30,209 nucleotides of DNA. Origin: Deltaproteobacteria bacterium. GTDB taxonomy: Bacteria; Desulfobacterota; DAOWNY01. Every line of letters begins with the position of its first letter. Positions within the stretch are counted from its first letter, which is position 1. Of the stretch, positions 16,775 to 25,172 are shown piece by piece. A model generated the notes under the pieces. It saw nothing but the letters and a program-made list of their open reading frames with translations, did no database searches and was not told where the DNA came from. The DNA lies in contig DAOWNY010000001.1 in assembly GCA_030642325.1 (NCBI GenBank), positions 1 to 30,209 of the forward strand, written 5' to 3'. A program made the translations under genes and the position numbers.

Positions 16775-17947
16775 ATGAAAAAGATAATTAACAGATATCT
16801 GCTGGAAGAGCTGATAGTTCCCTTTTTACTGAGCTTGATGATACTCACTTTTCTCCTGTTTATGGGAAAAATTTTGAAGTTGGTAGAAATAGTTGTCAAT
16901 CAGGGGGTAAGCCTTTTGGACATTTTAAAACTCATCGGATATATCCTTCCCTCATCCCTCATCTTTACCATTCCCATGGCAGTTCTTTTTTCCGTTCTCC
17001 TCGCCTTGGGAAGACTTTCCGCGGATCGGGAATTAATCGCCCTTAAAACATCGGGGGTAAGCCTTTTGCAGATGATCCCATCCATATTTATCCTCTCGTT
17101 TTCAGCGTATCTTACCGCCATTTGCCTGAGTCTTTTTATTCTTCCCTGGGGCAACCAATCCCTAAAAAATCACCTCTTTAACCTGGCGCAGAAAAAGGCT
17201 AATATCGGAATAAAAGAGAGGGTATTCAATGATGACTTTAAAGGTGTGGTGCTTTATGTGGACAAGATATCCTATCCAGGGAGAAAGATGGAAGGGGTTA
17301 TGGTTTCGGATAGCAGAGAGACGGAAACTCCGTCAACCATCATTGCGAAGGAAGGCATCATTTTTTCTAACCCCAATTCATTGACCATCACCCTCCGGTT
17401 AATTGACGGGATTATTTGCCGGGTAGATAAAAATTTTCAAAGTTTTCAGGATATGGATTTTGGGATCTACGACTTAAACCTTTTTTTAAAAACCAAGCTT
17501 AAAAAACCCAAAAGGAATCGTGAGATGGGAGTGGGTGAACTACTAAATAAGATCAAAAGATTAAAGGAGGCAGAACTTGACTGCACCTCTTCTCTAATAG
17601 CTTTTCATAAAAAACTCTCCATTCCCTTTGCCTGCCTGGTTTTTGGTTTGATAGGGATTCCCCTTGGGGTTCAGACGGGCACTTCCGAGAGATTCAGGGG
17701 TTTTATTTTGGGACTGGGGGCAGTTTTCTTTTACTATATTTGTTTAGTCACCGGAGAGACCCTCTGCAAAAGCAAAGGGGTTCCTCCATTAATCGGCATG
17801 TGGCTTCCCAATTTAATTTTTTTGATTGGGGGAGCTTATATGCTGGGTATGGCAAATCAGGAAAAACCGGTTAAGGCGCTGGTTTTATTAAATCATGGAA
17901 TAACCGAACTGGGAAAATATTTTCGAAAAATTTTTGACAGGAACTGA
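16775..17947 (+). CDS. lptF: LPS export permease LptF
   Basis: 390 residues. The N-terminus matches LptF: a basic KKIINRYLLEELIVPF amphipathic helix, TM1 (about 15-35), then VVNQGVSLLDILKLIGYILP and the TM2 and TM3 region with LGRLSADRELIALKTSGVSL. A periplasmic jellyroll domain (about 130-265) follows, then three C-terminal TM segments (from about 290), as in the YjgP/YjgQ family. LptF and LptG form the membrane dimer that binds LptB. It is about 25 residues longer than the E. coli protein at the C-terminus. The ribosome site is weak. The gap to lptG is 3 bases. Confidence 0.95.
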   Translation: MKKIINRYLLEELIVPFLLSLMILTFLLFMGKILKLVEIVVNQGVSLLDILKLIGYILPSSLIFTIPMAVLFSVLLALGRLSADRELIALKTSGVSLLQMIPSIFILSFSAYLTAICLSLFILPWGNQSLKNHLFNLAQKKANIGIKERVFNDDFKGVVLYVDKISYPGRKMEGVMVSDSRETETPSTIIAKEGIIFSNPNSLTITLRLIDGIICRVDKNFQSFQDMDFGIYDLNLFLKTKLKKPKRNREMGVGELLNKIKRLKEAELDCTSSLIAFHKKLSIPFACLVFGLIGIPLGVQTGTSERFRGFILGLGAVFFYYICLVTGETLCKSKGVPPLIGMWLPNLIFLIGGAYMLGMANQEKPVKALVLLNHGITELGKYFRKIFDRN

Positions 17948-17950
17948 AAA

Positions 17951-19033
17951 TTGAGAATCATTTCAAAGTATATTCTTAAAGAATTTTTTAAAACTTTTTT
18001 TCTTACTTTAGCGTCATTTATTACCCTTTACCTTGTTGTGGATTTTTTTGAAAAAATTCAATCGTTTATCAGCAACCAGGCTTCTCTCGGGTTAACAGCC
18101 CTCTTCTTTGTCTCTAAAATTCCCGTTATAATGTATCATATGGTGCCGATGGCTGTTCTCCTCTCTACCCTTATTACTTTGATTATTCTTTCTCGAAACA
18201 GAGAGATAGTTGCCATGAAGGCTTCCGGAATAAGTCTTTTTTCCATCTGTTCCCCGATTTTATTAGTTTCTCTGTTGATCAGCCTGTTATTATTAATCCT
18301 GAATGAATCAATCATTCCCTACTCGATAAAAAAGTCAGAATATATTGAGAATGTGCTGATTAATAAAGAAGAGCCGGTGGGACTTTTTAAGGAGAATCAA
18401 ATCTGGTATAAAAGCCCGGGTGCCATATATAATATTCGACTATTTGACCCTAAAAAGAATATATTAAAAGGAATTACAATAAACTATTTCGACAAAAATT
18501 TTTATTTAACCAGAAGAATTGATGGTAAAGAAGCCCGATGGAAACCGGGGCAGGGTTGGATATTTTATGAGGTAATTTTCCGAAGTCGACAAAAAGACGG
18601 TTCCTTTAAACTCGAAAGTTTTCCGGAAAAGTCAATACCCCTTCCTGAGAGTCCCCGGGATTTTAAAAAAGTGGAAAGAAAACCGGAAGAGATGACATTT
18701 ACTGAATTGAAAGATTATATCAGGCAAATTAAATCTGAAGGTTACGATGCAACCAGATATTTGGTGGACCTCCATTTCAAGACCTCTTTTCCTTTTATAA
18801 GCTTTATTATGGCTATATTAGGGGCACCCTTTGCTCTGAAAGCTGAAAAAGGCGGAGGAGTGACTCTGGGTGTCGGCATCAGTATTATTATCGGCTTCAG
18901 TTATTATCTTATCTATGCCTTCAACCAATCTTTGGGACACGCTGAGATTTTACCCCCGATAGTTTCAGCATGGTTAACCAATGCACTTTTTGGGACAATC
19001 GGAATACTTCTTTTTTTAGGCACACCACGATAG
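17951..19033 (+). CDS. lptG: LPS export permease LptG
   Basis: 360 residues starting at TTG, 3 bases after the lptF stop. It has the same layout as LptF: a short basic helix (RIISKYILKEFFKTF), TM1, TM2-TM3 with SRNREIVAMKASGISLFS, a periplasmic jellyroll with GLFKENQIWYKSPGAIYNI and EARWKPGQGWIFYEV, then three TM segments including IMAILGAPFALKAEKGGG and GFSYYLIYAFNQSLG. The second position in the pair and the FLTLASFITLYLVVDFFEKI TM1 fit LptG rather than LptF. It works with LptF, B and C in LPS extraction. Confidence 0.95.
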   Translation: MRIISKYILKEFFKTFFLTLASFITLYLVVDFFEKIQSFISNQASLGLTALFFVSKIPVIMYHMVPMAVLLSTLITLIILSRNREIVAMKASGISLFSICSPILLVSLLISLLLLILNESIIPYSIKKSEYIENVLINKEEPVGLFKENQIWYKSPGAIYNIRLFDPKKNILKGITINYFDKNFYLTRRIDGKEARWKPGQGWIFYEVIFRSRQKDGSFKLESFPEKSIPLPESPRDFKKVERKPEEMTFTELKDYIRQIKSEGYDATRYLVDLHFKTSFPFISFIMAILGAPFALKAEKGGGVTLGVGISIIIGFSYYLIYAFNQSLGHAEILPPIVSAWLTNALFGTIGILLFLGTPR

Positions 19034-19206
19034 TCAAATTTATGCATCTGTTTTACCGGTTGCCTGTTTTTAAAACTTGATTGCATAGGAAATCCCATTT
19101 TTTAATCAATTATATCAATTAGTTTCCTGACTGTGTTGTGCTAACAGCTCGCCCAAAGGGCGCTAATTTAAGGCGCCTATGGACACTCCGGATTTTGTTG
19201 GAGCGA

Positions 19207-19235
19207 CGTGATTTTGACTTCTTTCGAGTGCATAA
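19207..19235 (+). repeat. Left copy of a 29-base imperfect direct repeat
   Basis: It aligns without gaps with 19607-19635 at about 22 of 29 positions by eye. The shared core is CGT-R-ATTTTGACTT. The spacing is exactly 400 bases. Confidence 0.5.
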
Positions 19236-19424
19236 AAATTAATAGATATTTCGTTTTTAAGTGGATTTTGTAAAAATTTAGTGGTATAGAATAAAAGATT
19301 AATAAAATGCTTTACTTATAACTCAAACTGGTCTATGTTCTTTTTATTATAATGATACGTGATCAGTTAGCTTAGCCAAAGAAGTCGGTTCATTCTTTAA
19401 CCTGACAAAATCCCCTTCGTGCTA

Positions 19425-19443
19425 CCCCTTTTTTTAAAAGGGG
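19425..19443. repeat. CCCCTTTT/AAAAGGGG hairpin
   Basis: Eight-base perfect stem with a 3-base T loop, in an intergenic gap. The T-run is in the stem, so it is not a normal intrinsic terminator. Similar cccctttt-aaaagggg palindromes are, from memory, common as dispersed elements in environmental bacterial genomes. Confidence 0.5.
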
Positions 19444-19599
19444 GCTGCAAAATCTCCCAAATTTTTATAGGTGTTGTACCAATGAGGAGGTTGTTACCCA
19501 ATCTTTATTCCAGTTTTAAGGATAGGGTCGGGTTAAATGCAGGCTTGTGGGAACCGGCCGCTGATTAAATAAGTAATGATTAAACAATGATGCAAGCAT

Positions 19600-19623
19600 A
19601 AAAAGTCGTAATTTTGACTTTTT
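19600..19623 (+). repeat. AAAAAGTC/GACTTTTT hairpin 25 bases before the CarB-like start
   Basis: Eight-base perfect stem with an 8-base loop (gtaatttt), ending 25 bases upstream of the ATG. It overlaps the right copy of the 29-base repeat (19607-19635). It could shape the leader of the following gene or be a dispersed palindrome. Confidence 0.55.
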
Positions 19624-19635
19624 GCAAGATCATCA
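19607..19635 (+). repeat. Right copy of a 29-base imperfect direct repeat
   Basis: Partner of 19207-19235. It ends 13 bases before the ATG of the CarB-like gene and forms part of the AAAAAGTC hairpin. Confidence 0.5.
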
Positions 19636-19648
19636 ATAACAGGATTCA

Positions 19649-21280
19649 ATGAAAATAATTAAAGAGGATCGAGATAAAATCGCAGGCAAAAAGAAAATTG
19701 TCATCCTGGGAGGGGGTCCCAATCGGATCGGTCAGGGGATAGAGTTCGATTATTGCTGCGTTCATGCTGTTTTTGCCTGCAAAGAAATTGGCTGCGAAGC
19801 AATCATGATCAATAGTAATCCGGAAACAGTCAGCACTGATTATGATACTTCCGACAGGCTGTACTTTGAGCCCTTGACCCGGGAGGATGTTCTGGCAATC
19901 ATTGAACATGAAGATCCGGCGGGGGTTATTGTTCAATTGGGAGGGCAAACCCCTCTCAATTTGGCGGTTCCCCTGAAAAAAGCGGGGATCAATATTCTGG
20001 GGACATCTCCGGAGGACATTGATAAAGCGGAAGACAGGAAATTATTTAAGAACATTTTGGAAAAACTGGGGCTTAACCAGCCTCCCAATGCTACAGGAAA
20101 CTCATTTAATGAAGTTACGAAGATAGCTGCCGAGATAGGATACCCTGTTGTTGTTCGTCCTTCCTATGTGCTGGGAGGGAGGGCGATGGAAATCGTTTAT
20201 GATGAGTCCGAACTTAAAATTTATATGAAAAAAGCGCTTGATTCATCCCCAAAACATCCCGTGCTCATAGATAAGTTTCTGGAGGATGCCATTGAGATTG
20301 ATGTGGATTGTGTGGCTGACGGACAACGAGTTGTGGTTGGCGGAATAATGGAGCATATAGAAGAGGCGGGCATCCATTCGGGAGACAGCGCCTGTGTAAT
20401 CCCTCCTTATACATTGGGCGACAATTTGATCAGCCAGATTAAAGAACAGACCTATGCCTTAGCCCTGGAGTTAAAAGTGAAAGGGTTGATGAACATACAA
20501 TATGCAATCAAGAACGATATTTTATATGTTTTGGAAGCAAACCCCCGGGCTTCTCGAACCATTCCTTTTGTCAGTAAGGCCACCGGGGTCCCTCTTGTCA
20601 ATATTGCCACCAAAGTTATGCTGGGATTGACGCTTCAGGAGTTGAATTTTACAAAGGAAGTTGATATTTTGCACACTGCAGTGAAAGAGGCGGTTTTTCC
20701 TTTTACTCGTTTTCCGGGGGTAGATGCAATACTTTCCCCGGAGATGAAATCCACCGGAGAAGTAATGGGGATTGATGATTCCTTTGGGGTAGCATTCTTA
20801 AAATCTCAACAGGGAGCCGGTCAGAATTTACCCATAACAGGAAATGTTCTTTTAAGCTTAAAGGGAAAAGATAAACGTCCCATGATTTTCGTGGTAAAAA
20901 AGCTGGTTGATCTGGGATTTGTAATTTTGGCCACGAAAGGCACTGCTCAAGTCCTAAAGAAAAACGATGTGCCCGTAGAAATAGTTAATAAGCTTTCGGA
21001 GGGCCGCCCAAACATTATGGATCGGATAAAGAATAATGATATACAGCTTATTATTAATACCCCCAGCGGGAAGGTTTCAAAAAGTGATGGTTTAGCCATA
21101 AGGACCACCGCAATTGCACATGGGGTACCTCTTATTACTACTGTTTCAGGAGCATATGCAGTGGTCAACGGTATCGAAGCACTGATGAAGAAAACTCTCC
21201 AGGTTAAAAGTCTCCAGGAATACGGAGAAAGATATTGCAGCCCCCACAAGGAAGAAGTAAAAGGGAGCCGGCCCGGGTAA
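19649..21280 (+). CDS. carB2: Carbamoyl-phosphate synthase large subunit, C-terminal half only (split CarB)
   Basis: 543 residues, half of a normal CarB (about 1070). It begins where the second ATP-grasp half of CarB begins: KKKIVILGGGPNRIGQGIEF (from residue 14), then NPETVSTDYDTSDRLYFEP, GGQTPLNLA, VVVRPSYVLGGRAMEIVYDE and VLEANPRASRTIPFVSKATG. The allosteric MGS-like domain follows (about 395-540). This half makes carbamoyl phosphate from carbamate. The carboxy-phosphate half is missing, and an in-frame TAA lies 12 bases upstream of the ATG, so it is not simply a longer gene. Catalytic motifs are intact with no internal stops. Split CarB is known in Aquifex and some methanogens. Either a carB1 lies elsewhere or this is a remnant. 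The ribosome site is weak. Confidence 0.9.
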   Translation: MKIIKEDRDKIAGKKKIVILGGGPNRIGQGIEFDYCCVHAVFACKEIGCEAIMINSNPETVSTDYDTSDRLYFEPLTREDVLAIIEHEDPAGVIVQLGGQTPLNLAVPLKKAGINILGTSPEDIDKAEDRKLFKNILEKLGLNQPPNATGNSFNEVTKIAAEIGYPVVVRPSYVLGGRAMEIVYDESELKIYMKKALDSSPKHPVLIDKFLEDAIEIDVDCVADGQRVVVGGIMEHIEEAGIHSGDSACVIPPYTLGDNLISQIKEQTYALALELKVKGLMNIQYAIKNDILYVLEANPRASRTIPFVSKATGVPLVNIATKVMLGLTLQELNFTKEVDILHTAVKEAVFPFTRFPGVDAILSPEMKSTGEVMGIDDSFGVAFLKSQQGAGQNLPITGNVLLSLKGKDKRPMIFVVKKLVDLGFVILATKGTAQVLKKNDVPVEIVNKLSEGRPNIMDRIKNNDIQLIINTPSGKVSKSDGLAIRTTAIAHGVPLITTVSGAYAVVNGIEALMKKTLQVKSLQEYGERYCSPHKEEVKGSRPG

Positions 21281-21301
21281 TATTCAAGCTTTAAGCTCCG
21301 G

Positions 21302-21476
21302 GGTTCACGGTTCACGGTTTGCAGTTAACAGTTCACGGTTTGCAGTTAACTACAACCTGAATTGAGCGCTTAGCTTTTAGCAGATTGCTATTAGCCAAAA
21401 TGATCACATGCCGAGCATATTTGCATTGTTATAAAATTCATTTCATTGAAAAAACCGCGAACCGTGAACGGTTACC
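21302..21476 (+). repeat. Family-B MITE-like element, copy B3
   Basis: About 175 bases between the CarB-like gene and the DUF1844 gene. The left end is a duplicated ggttcacggtttgcagttaa-type block; the right end is CCGTGAACGGTTACC, pairing with GGTTCACGG. The right arm, attcatttcattgaaa preceded by cgagcat, matches B1 and B2. The middle (21367-21409) is a family-A-like module, tagcttttagcag then gctattagccaaaatgatca. A longer frame that reads into the next gene from 21446 begins inside this element and is not the true start. Confidence 0.7.
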
Positions 21477-21544
21477 TTGAAGCTATATTTGAATCCGTAT
21501 GGATCAAGTTGAGAATAGATGGAAATAAGGAGGAACAAGGGGAT

Positions 21545-21991
21545 ATGTCGCCAGAAACGAAAGAAAAAGAAGAGTTTATAATAAAAGATAAAAGGTCCTT
21601 TTCCTCTTCAGGAGAAAGAAGAAATAAAGAGGAGAAGGAAAGACCTTCCCCCGCCGCAAAAAATGCAAATATTGGTGATGGGGGAAAAAGAGATGAAAAA
21701 CCGAAGGAAAATAAGGGAGAAGGGAGAAGCAGAGCCCCCCTTCCCGAAGCAAATTTTTCAAATTTTATTTTTTCTCTCAGTACATCTGCTCTGGTACATT
21801 TGGGAGCAATTCACAATCCGGTCTCAAAAAAAAGCGAGGAGAATCTTCCCCTGGCAAAACATACCATAGATACTATCAATATGATTAAAAGAGTGACCAA
21901 GGGAAATCTTAGTCAGGACGAGGAGACTCTACTGGAGAAAATTATTTACGACTTACAGATGTATTATGTAAGTAAAACCAAGAGGAGCTAA
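21545..21991 (+). CDS. DUF1844 family protein
   Basis: 148 residues from the ATG at 21545, chosen because AGGAGG lies at about 21528-21533 and because the upstream in-frame ATG (21446) is inside a dispersed repeat. Residues 1 to about 65 are extremely charged (Lys/Glu-rich, no hydrophobic pattern) and probably disordered. The conserved domain starts at NFSNFIFSLSTSALVHLGAI and continues through NLPLAKHTIDTINMIKRVTK and EKIIYDLQMYYV. DUF1844 proteins are small, common in Desulfobacterota and related groups, and have no assigned function known to me. It lies 12 bases before the DegP-like gene and is probably co-transcribed with it. Confidence 0.85.
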   Translation: MSPETKEKEEFIIKDKRSFSSSGERRNKEEKERPSPAAKNANIGDGGKRDEKPKENKGEGRSRAPLPEANFSNFIFSLSTSALVHLGAIHNPVSKKSEENLPLAKHTIDTINMIKRVTKGNLSQDEETLLEKIIYDLQMYYVSKTKRS

Positions 21992-22003
21992 GGGAGGAAA
22001 GAT

Positions 22004-23494
22004 ATGCTTAAACAAAAGTTTTCATTTCTTGCACTGGGATTGGTAGCTTTGCTGGCATTGACGGCATGGTTGTTGATATCCTCCAGGGTGGAGCATGCGC
22101 CGGAATTAAAAGCCGTTTCCCCCCAGAGTAAAGAGATGAAAGATGCAGGCGGTGATTCTGCCGTCAAGTTAAAATTACCCTCCTTTGTAGAAATAGCAAA
22201 AGAAATGAAGTCGGCGGTGGTTAATATAAGCACTACTAAGCTGGTACAGGGGGGTGGAAGGGTATTCAGGCAATTTAAGGGTCCTTTGGGCGAATCTTTT
22301 GAGGATTTTTTCGGAAAGGATTTTTTTGAAAAATTTTTTGGGGATACTCCCCGAAAGGACCGGATCCAGAAAAGTCTGGGGTCCGGTTTTATTATTGATA
22401 AGGAGGGTTATATCCTGACCAATAATCACGTAATTGAAAAAGCGGATAAGATTATGGTAAAACTCTCCAACGAAAAAGAGTTCAAAGCCAGGGTAATAGG
22501 GTTGGACTCCGAAACGGATCTGGCTTTGATAAAAATTGATACCAATGTTGATCTGCCTTTACTTAAACTGGGAGATTCGGATAAATTGGAGACGGGAGAG
22601 TGGGTAATTGCAGTTGGTAATCCATTTGGGCTGGAGCATACGGTAACTGCGGGAATTGTGAGTGCCAAGGGCCGAGTGATCGGGGCAGGCCGTTACGACG
22701 ATTTTATCCAGACCGATGCCTCCATCAATTTCGGAAATAGTGGCGGGCCCCTCATTAATTCCCGGGGAGCGGTAGTCGGAATTAATACGGCAATTGTTGC
22801 CGGAGGTCAGGGAATAGGGTTTGCCATTCCTATCAATATGGCAAAGAAAATCATCCCTCAGCTGAAAAACAGAGGAAAGGTGATCCGGGGATGGTTGGGA
22901 ATCTCCATTCAGGATTTAACTTCCGAGTTGGCCAGGTATTATGGAGTAAAACAGGAAGAGGGTGCTTATGTTGCTGAAGTTATAGAAGATAATCCGGCAG
23001 ACATGGCCGGGATGAAAGCCGGGGATATTGTCATAGACATTGATGGTCATGAAATTCGGGATTCTCGTGAACTGCTTAAAATAGTGGCATCAATTACGGT
23101 GGGTAGAACAGTCATAGTCAAGGTTCTAAGGGATGGGAAAGAAAAAACTCTTTCCATCAAGGCAGGCGAGAGACCTGAAAGAAAGGATTTTATTGCAAAG
23201 GGGGAGGATGCAACTGATCAGTTGGGACTCAAGGTTCGTGAACTAACCCCTGAAATTGTTCGACACCATAAGTTGATTGACTCTAAAGGAGTTATGGTAA
23301 CCGATATAAAACCTGACAGCCTTGCGGAACAGGCGGGGATTAAAAGAGGGGATATAGTAAAGGAAATCAACCACAGGCCAATAGATAGTTTTGATGATTA
23401 TATTTCAATAATGAAAAAAATGGAAAATGAGAAAAAAATATCTTTCCTGATCAGGAGGGATTCTGCCTATATAGCCATTGAAATCAATCGATAG
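22004..23494 (+). CDS. degP: Do-like periplasmic serine protease (DegP/HtrA)
   Basis: 496 residues. An N-terminal hydrophobic segment (6-25) is a signal peptide or anchor. The trypsin-like domain has the full triad: His142 in TNNHVIEKAD, Asp172 in SETDLALIKI and Ser246 in FGNSGGPLIN. Two PDZ domains follow (about 295-385 and 405-492), with the GWLGISIQDL and LGLKVRELTPEI starts and the AGMKAGDIVIDIDG and AGIKRGDIVKEINH cores. The family degrades or refolds misfolded envelope proteins in the periplasm, which fits a cell with active LPS transport. A GGGAGG ribosome site precedes the ATG. It is DegP or DegQ; I cannot tell which. Confidence 0.96.
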   Translation: MLKQKFSFLALGLVALLALTAWLLISSRVEHAPELKAVSPQSKEMKDAGGDSAVKLKLPSFVEIAKEMKSAVVNISTTKLVQGGGRVFRQFKGPLGESFEDFFGKDFFEKFFGDTPRKDRIQKSLGSGFIIDKEGYILTNNHVIEKADKIMVKLSNEKEFKARVIGLDSETDLALIKIDTNVDLPLLKLGDSDKLETGEWVIAVGNPFGLEHTVTAGIVSAKGRVIGAGRYDDFIQTDASINFGNSGGPLINSRGAVVGINTAIVAGGQGIGFAIPINMAKKIIPQLKNRGKVIRGWLGISIQDLTSELARYYGVKQEEGAYVAEVIEDNPADMAGMKAGDIVIDIDGHEIRDSRELLKIVASITVGRTVIVKVLRDGKEKTLSIKAGERPERKDFIAKGEDATDQLGLKVRELTPEIVRHHKLIDSKGVMVTDIKPDSLAEQAGIKRGDIVKEINHRPIDSFDDYISIMKKMENEKKISFLIRRDSAYIAIEINR

Positions 23495-23525
23495 CCGATC
23501 ATTCCATTTCCGGAGGTTGCCTTTT

Positions 23526-24377
23526 TTGGATTCCATCGAACTATTATCCCCTGCAAAGGTCAATCTCAGGCTGATTGTCCTAAAAAAGAGGGGGGACGGA
23601 TACCATGAACTTCAGACTATTATGCAGCTGGTTGATCTCTATGATGATGTGAAAATATTAAAAAACTTAAAAAGAAATATTTCCCTTCAGTGCAGGGGAG
23701 AGGGTGTTCCGTCGGGAAGGGAAAACCTTGCCTACAGGGCTGCCCAAACCTTTTTTGAAGTGACCGGAGGAAACCACGGAGTTGATATATTCATCAATAA
23801 AAGAATTCCAACAAGCGCCGGTTTGGGAGGGGGAAGCAGCAACGCTGCTTCTGTAATAATGGGTTTGAACAGACTCTATAATTACAATTTATCCAATGAA
23901 GACTTGAGGAAAATCGGTCGGGATATAGGGGCTGATGTTCCCTTTTTCATCTTTAGAAAAACTGCCGTTGCCGGCGGGATTGGGGAAGAATTGAAAGCAA
24001 TTGATTTTATCCCGAATTTCTGGTTTATTTTAGTAAACCCCGGGTTTGAGGTTTCTACTGCCTGGGCTTTTAGAAATTTAAATCTGAGGTTGACAAAACG
24101 GGCAATAAATACTAGTATCAACTCATTTACATGGCAGCATTGCAATTATGACGAGCTTTTCCAAAACGATTTGGAAAAAGTTACAATAAAAAGATATCCG
24201 GTTATTCAAGAAATAAAAGATGCTTTGATTTCAAGTGGGGCATATGCTTCTTTAATGTCGGGGAGCGGGCCAACTGTCTTCGGCATCTTTTCCGGAAAAA
24301 GAAAGGCGCAAGATATTATGGAAAAATTGTGTTCCAGATATAATAGTTGGAGGATGTTTCTAGTTAAGAGTATTTAA
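23526..24377 (+). CDS. ispE: 4-diphosphocytidyl-2-C-methyl-D-erythritol kinase
   Basis: 283 residues from TTG at 23526. A frame open from 23478 would overlap the degP end, but GGAGG at 23512-23516 lies 9 bases before this TTG and the product then starts DSIELLSPAKVNL, as family members do. This is a GHMP kinase of the MEP isoprenoid pathway. The substrate site is in SPAKVNLRL, the ATP-binding glycine loop is PTSAGLGGGSSNAAS, an Asp lies in DIGADVPFF, and the third motif is LMSGSGPTVFGIF. It opens the ispE-spoVG-tRNA-prs-rplY-pth series. Confidence 0.95.
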   Translation: MDSIELLSPAKVNLRLIVLKKRGDGYHELQTIMQLVDLYDDVKILKNLKRNISLQCRGEGVPSGRENLAYRAAQTFFEVTGGNHGVDIFINKRIPTSAGLGGGSSNAASVIMGLNRLYNYNLSNEDLRKIGRDIGADVPFFIFRKTAVAGGIGEELKAIDFIPNFWFILVNPGFEVSTAWAFRNLNLRLTKRAINTSINSFTWQHCNYDELFQNDLEKVTIKRYPVIQEIKDALISSGAYASLMSGSGPTVFGIFSGKRKAQDIMEKLCSRYNSWRMFLVKSI

Positions 24378-24403
24378 AAAATAATTTAATGGAGGAGTAA
24401 GGC

Positions 24404-24706
24404 ATGGAGGTTACAGAGGTTAGGGTATTTCCAGTCAGTGAAGAAAAGTTGAAAGCTTATGTAACAATTACCTTCGATGATTGCTTCGTGATCCGTGATT
24501 TGAGGATCATAAATGGAAATAACGGGTTGTTTGTAGCCATGCCCAGTAAAAAAAGGAAAAACGGAACCTTTAAGGACATAGCCCACCCTTTAAATAATGA
24601 TACCCGACGATTGATTGAAACAAAAGTCTTGAATGAATATGAATTGGAGTTGGCAAAAGCGGAGGAAAGTATTGTAGGGGTTGAGCATCAATTAGGCGAA
24701 CAATAG
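24404..24706 (+). CDS. spoVG: SpoVG-family regulatory protein
   Basis: 100 residues, the normal length. It starts MEVTEVRVFPVSEEKLKAYV, then FDDCFVIRDLRIINGNNGLF and AMPSKKRKNGTFKDIAHPLN, the most conserved part of SpoVG, ending with a Glu-rich helix. SpoVG is a small nucleic-acid-binding regulator first named for sporulation but widespread in non-sporulating bacteria, so it says nothing about spores here. GGAGG lies about 8 bases before the ATG, 27 bases after ispE. Its direct targets in this lineage are not known to me. Confidence 0.96.
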   Translation: MEVTEVRVFPVSEEKLKAYVTITFDDCFVIRDLRIINGNNGLFVAMPSKKRKNGTFKDIAHPLNNDTRRLIETKVLNEYELELAKAEESIVGVEHQLGEQ

Positions 24707-24932
24707 GTTATGCCTTAAGATTTTATGTTTATGAGAGCTTTGTGTAATAGAATTTTTCATCCTTAAATTTTTTCGACACTTTTATTTGCTTAACCGCCAA
24801 TGCAAAACCCCCCTGCTTCGGCGGATCAGCCGGTTGATTTTGTCACAGTTTAGTTTTAAGGGAATTGTTTAAGAAAAAACTTCATTTTCTTTCCAGGTTC
24901 TATTTCTAATTATTCAAAGTTTTCGCAATCAA

Positions 24933-24938
24933 TATAAT
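24933..24938 (+). promoter_or_regulatory. Possible -10 box for tRNA-Gln
   Basis: A perfect TATAAT lies 25 bases before the mature tRNA 5' end, in the 257-base gap after spoVG. The expected -35 region (about 24910-24915, ttattc) is a poor match, so this is only a candidate. Confidence 0.35.
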
Positions 24939-24963
24939 CCGGAAATTAATTATAAAAATATTT

Positions 24964-25038
24964 TGGGGTGTCGTCAAGTGGCAAGACACGGGTTTTTGGT
25001 GCCCGCATTCGGAGGTTCGAGTCCTCCCACCCCAGCCA
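24964..25038 (+). tRNA. tRNA-Gln (anticodon TTG)
   Basis: 75 bases with CCA encoded. Acceptor arms TGGGGTG and CACCCCA pair fully, with discriminator G and CCA at 25036-25038. The D arm is GTC/GAC. The anticodon stem CGGGT/GCCCG holds the loop TTTTGGT with anticodon TTG, which reads CAA (and, with wobble, CAG). The T arm GGAGG/CCTCC holds TTCGAGT. It lies between spoVG and prs. Confidence 0.96.
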
Positions 25039-25172
25039 TCATTTTCTGTATGTATCATTTTTGATTGGTTGACAATCAGCGTTTAGGCCTTTGCCCGCTG
25101 GTTTAGTTCAGTAATAAAAAATGACTGTTAACAAATTACGGTCGACCAGAAAGGATAGGAAGCCAAATCCAA

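Larger units (their letters stand above)
19034..19648. other. Long intergenic region ahead of the CarB half-gene
   Basis: 615 bases with no gene seen and no trace of CarB N-terminal motifs in any frame. It contains two similar sequences exactly 400 bases apart (from 19207 and 19607), a CCCCTTTT/AAAAGGGG hairpin (19425-19443) and an AAAAAGTC/GACTTTTT hairpin (19600-19623). Around 19145-19175 there are small GC palindromes (cgcccaaagggcg and paired gcgc) after lptG without a T-run. Confidence 0.6.

Noticed and set aside
21446..21544. Upstream extension of the DUF1844 gene from an earlier ATG
   Set aside because: The extension begins inside repeat B3, while a good AGGAGG precedes the ATG at 21545.
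23478..23525. Longer ispE start overlapping the end of degP
   Set aside because: The extra residues do not resemble IspE, and GGAGG is well placed for the TTG at 23526.
24404..24706. SpoVG as a sign of a spore-forming Gram-positive
   Set aside because: SpoVG is widespread outside spore-formers, and the LPS transport and KDO genes show a diderm cell.
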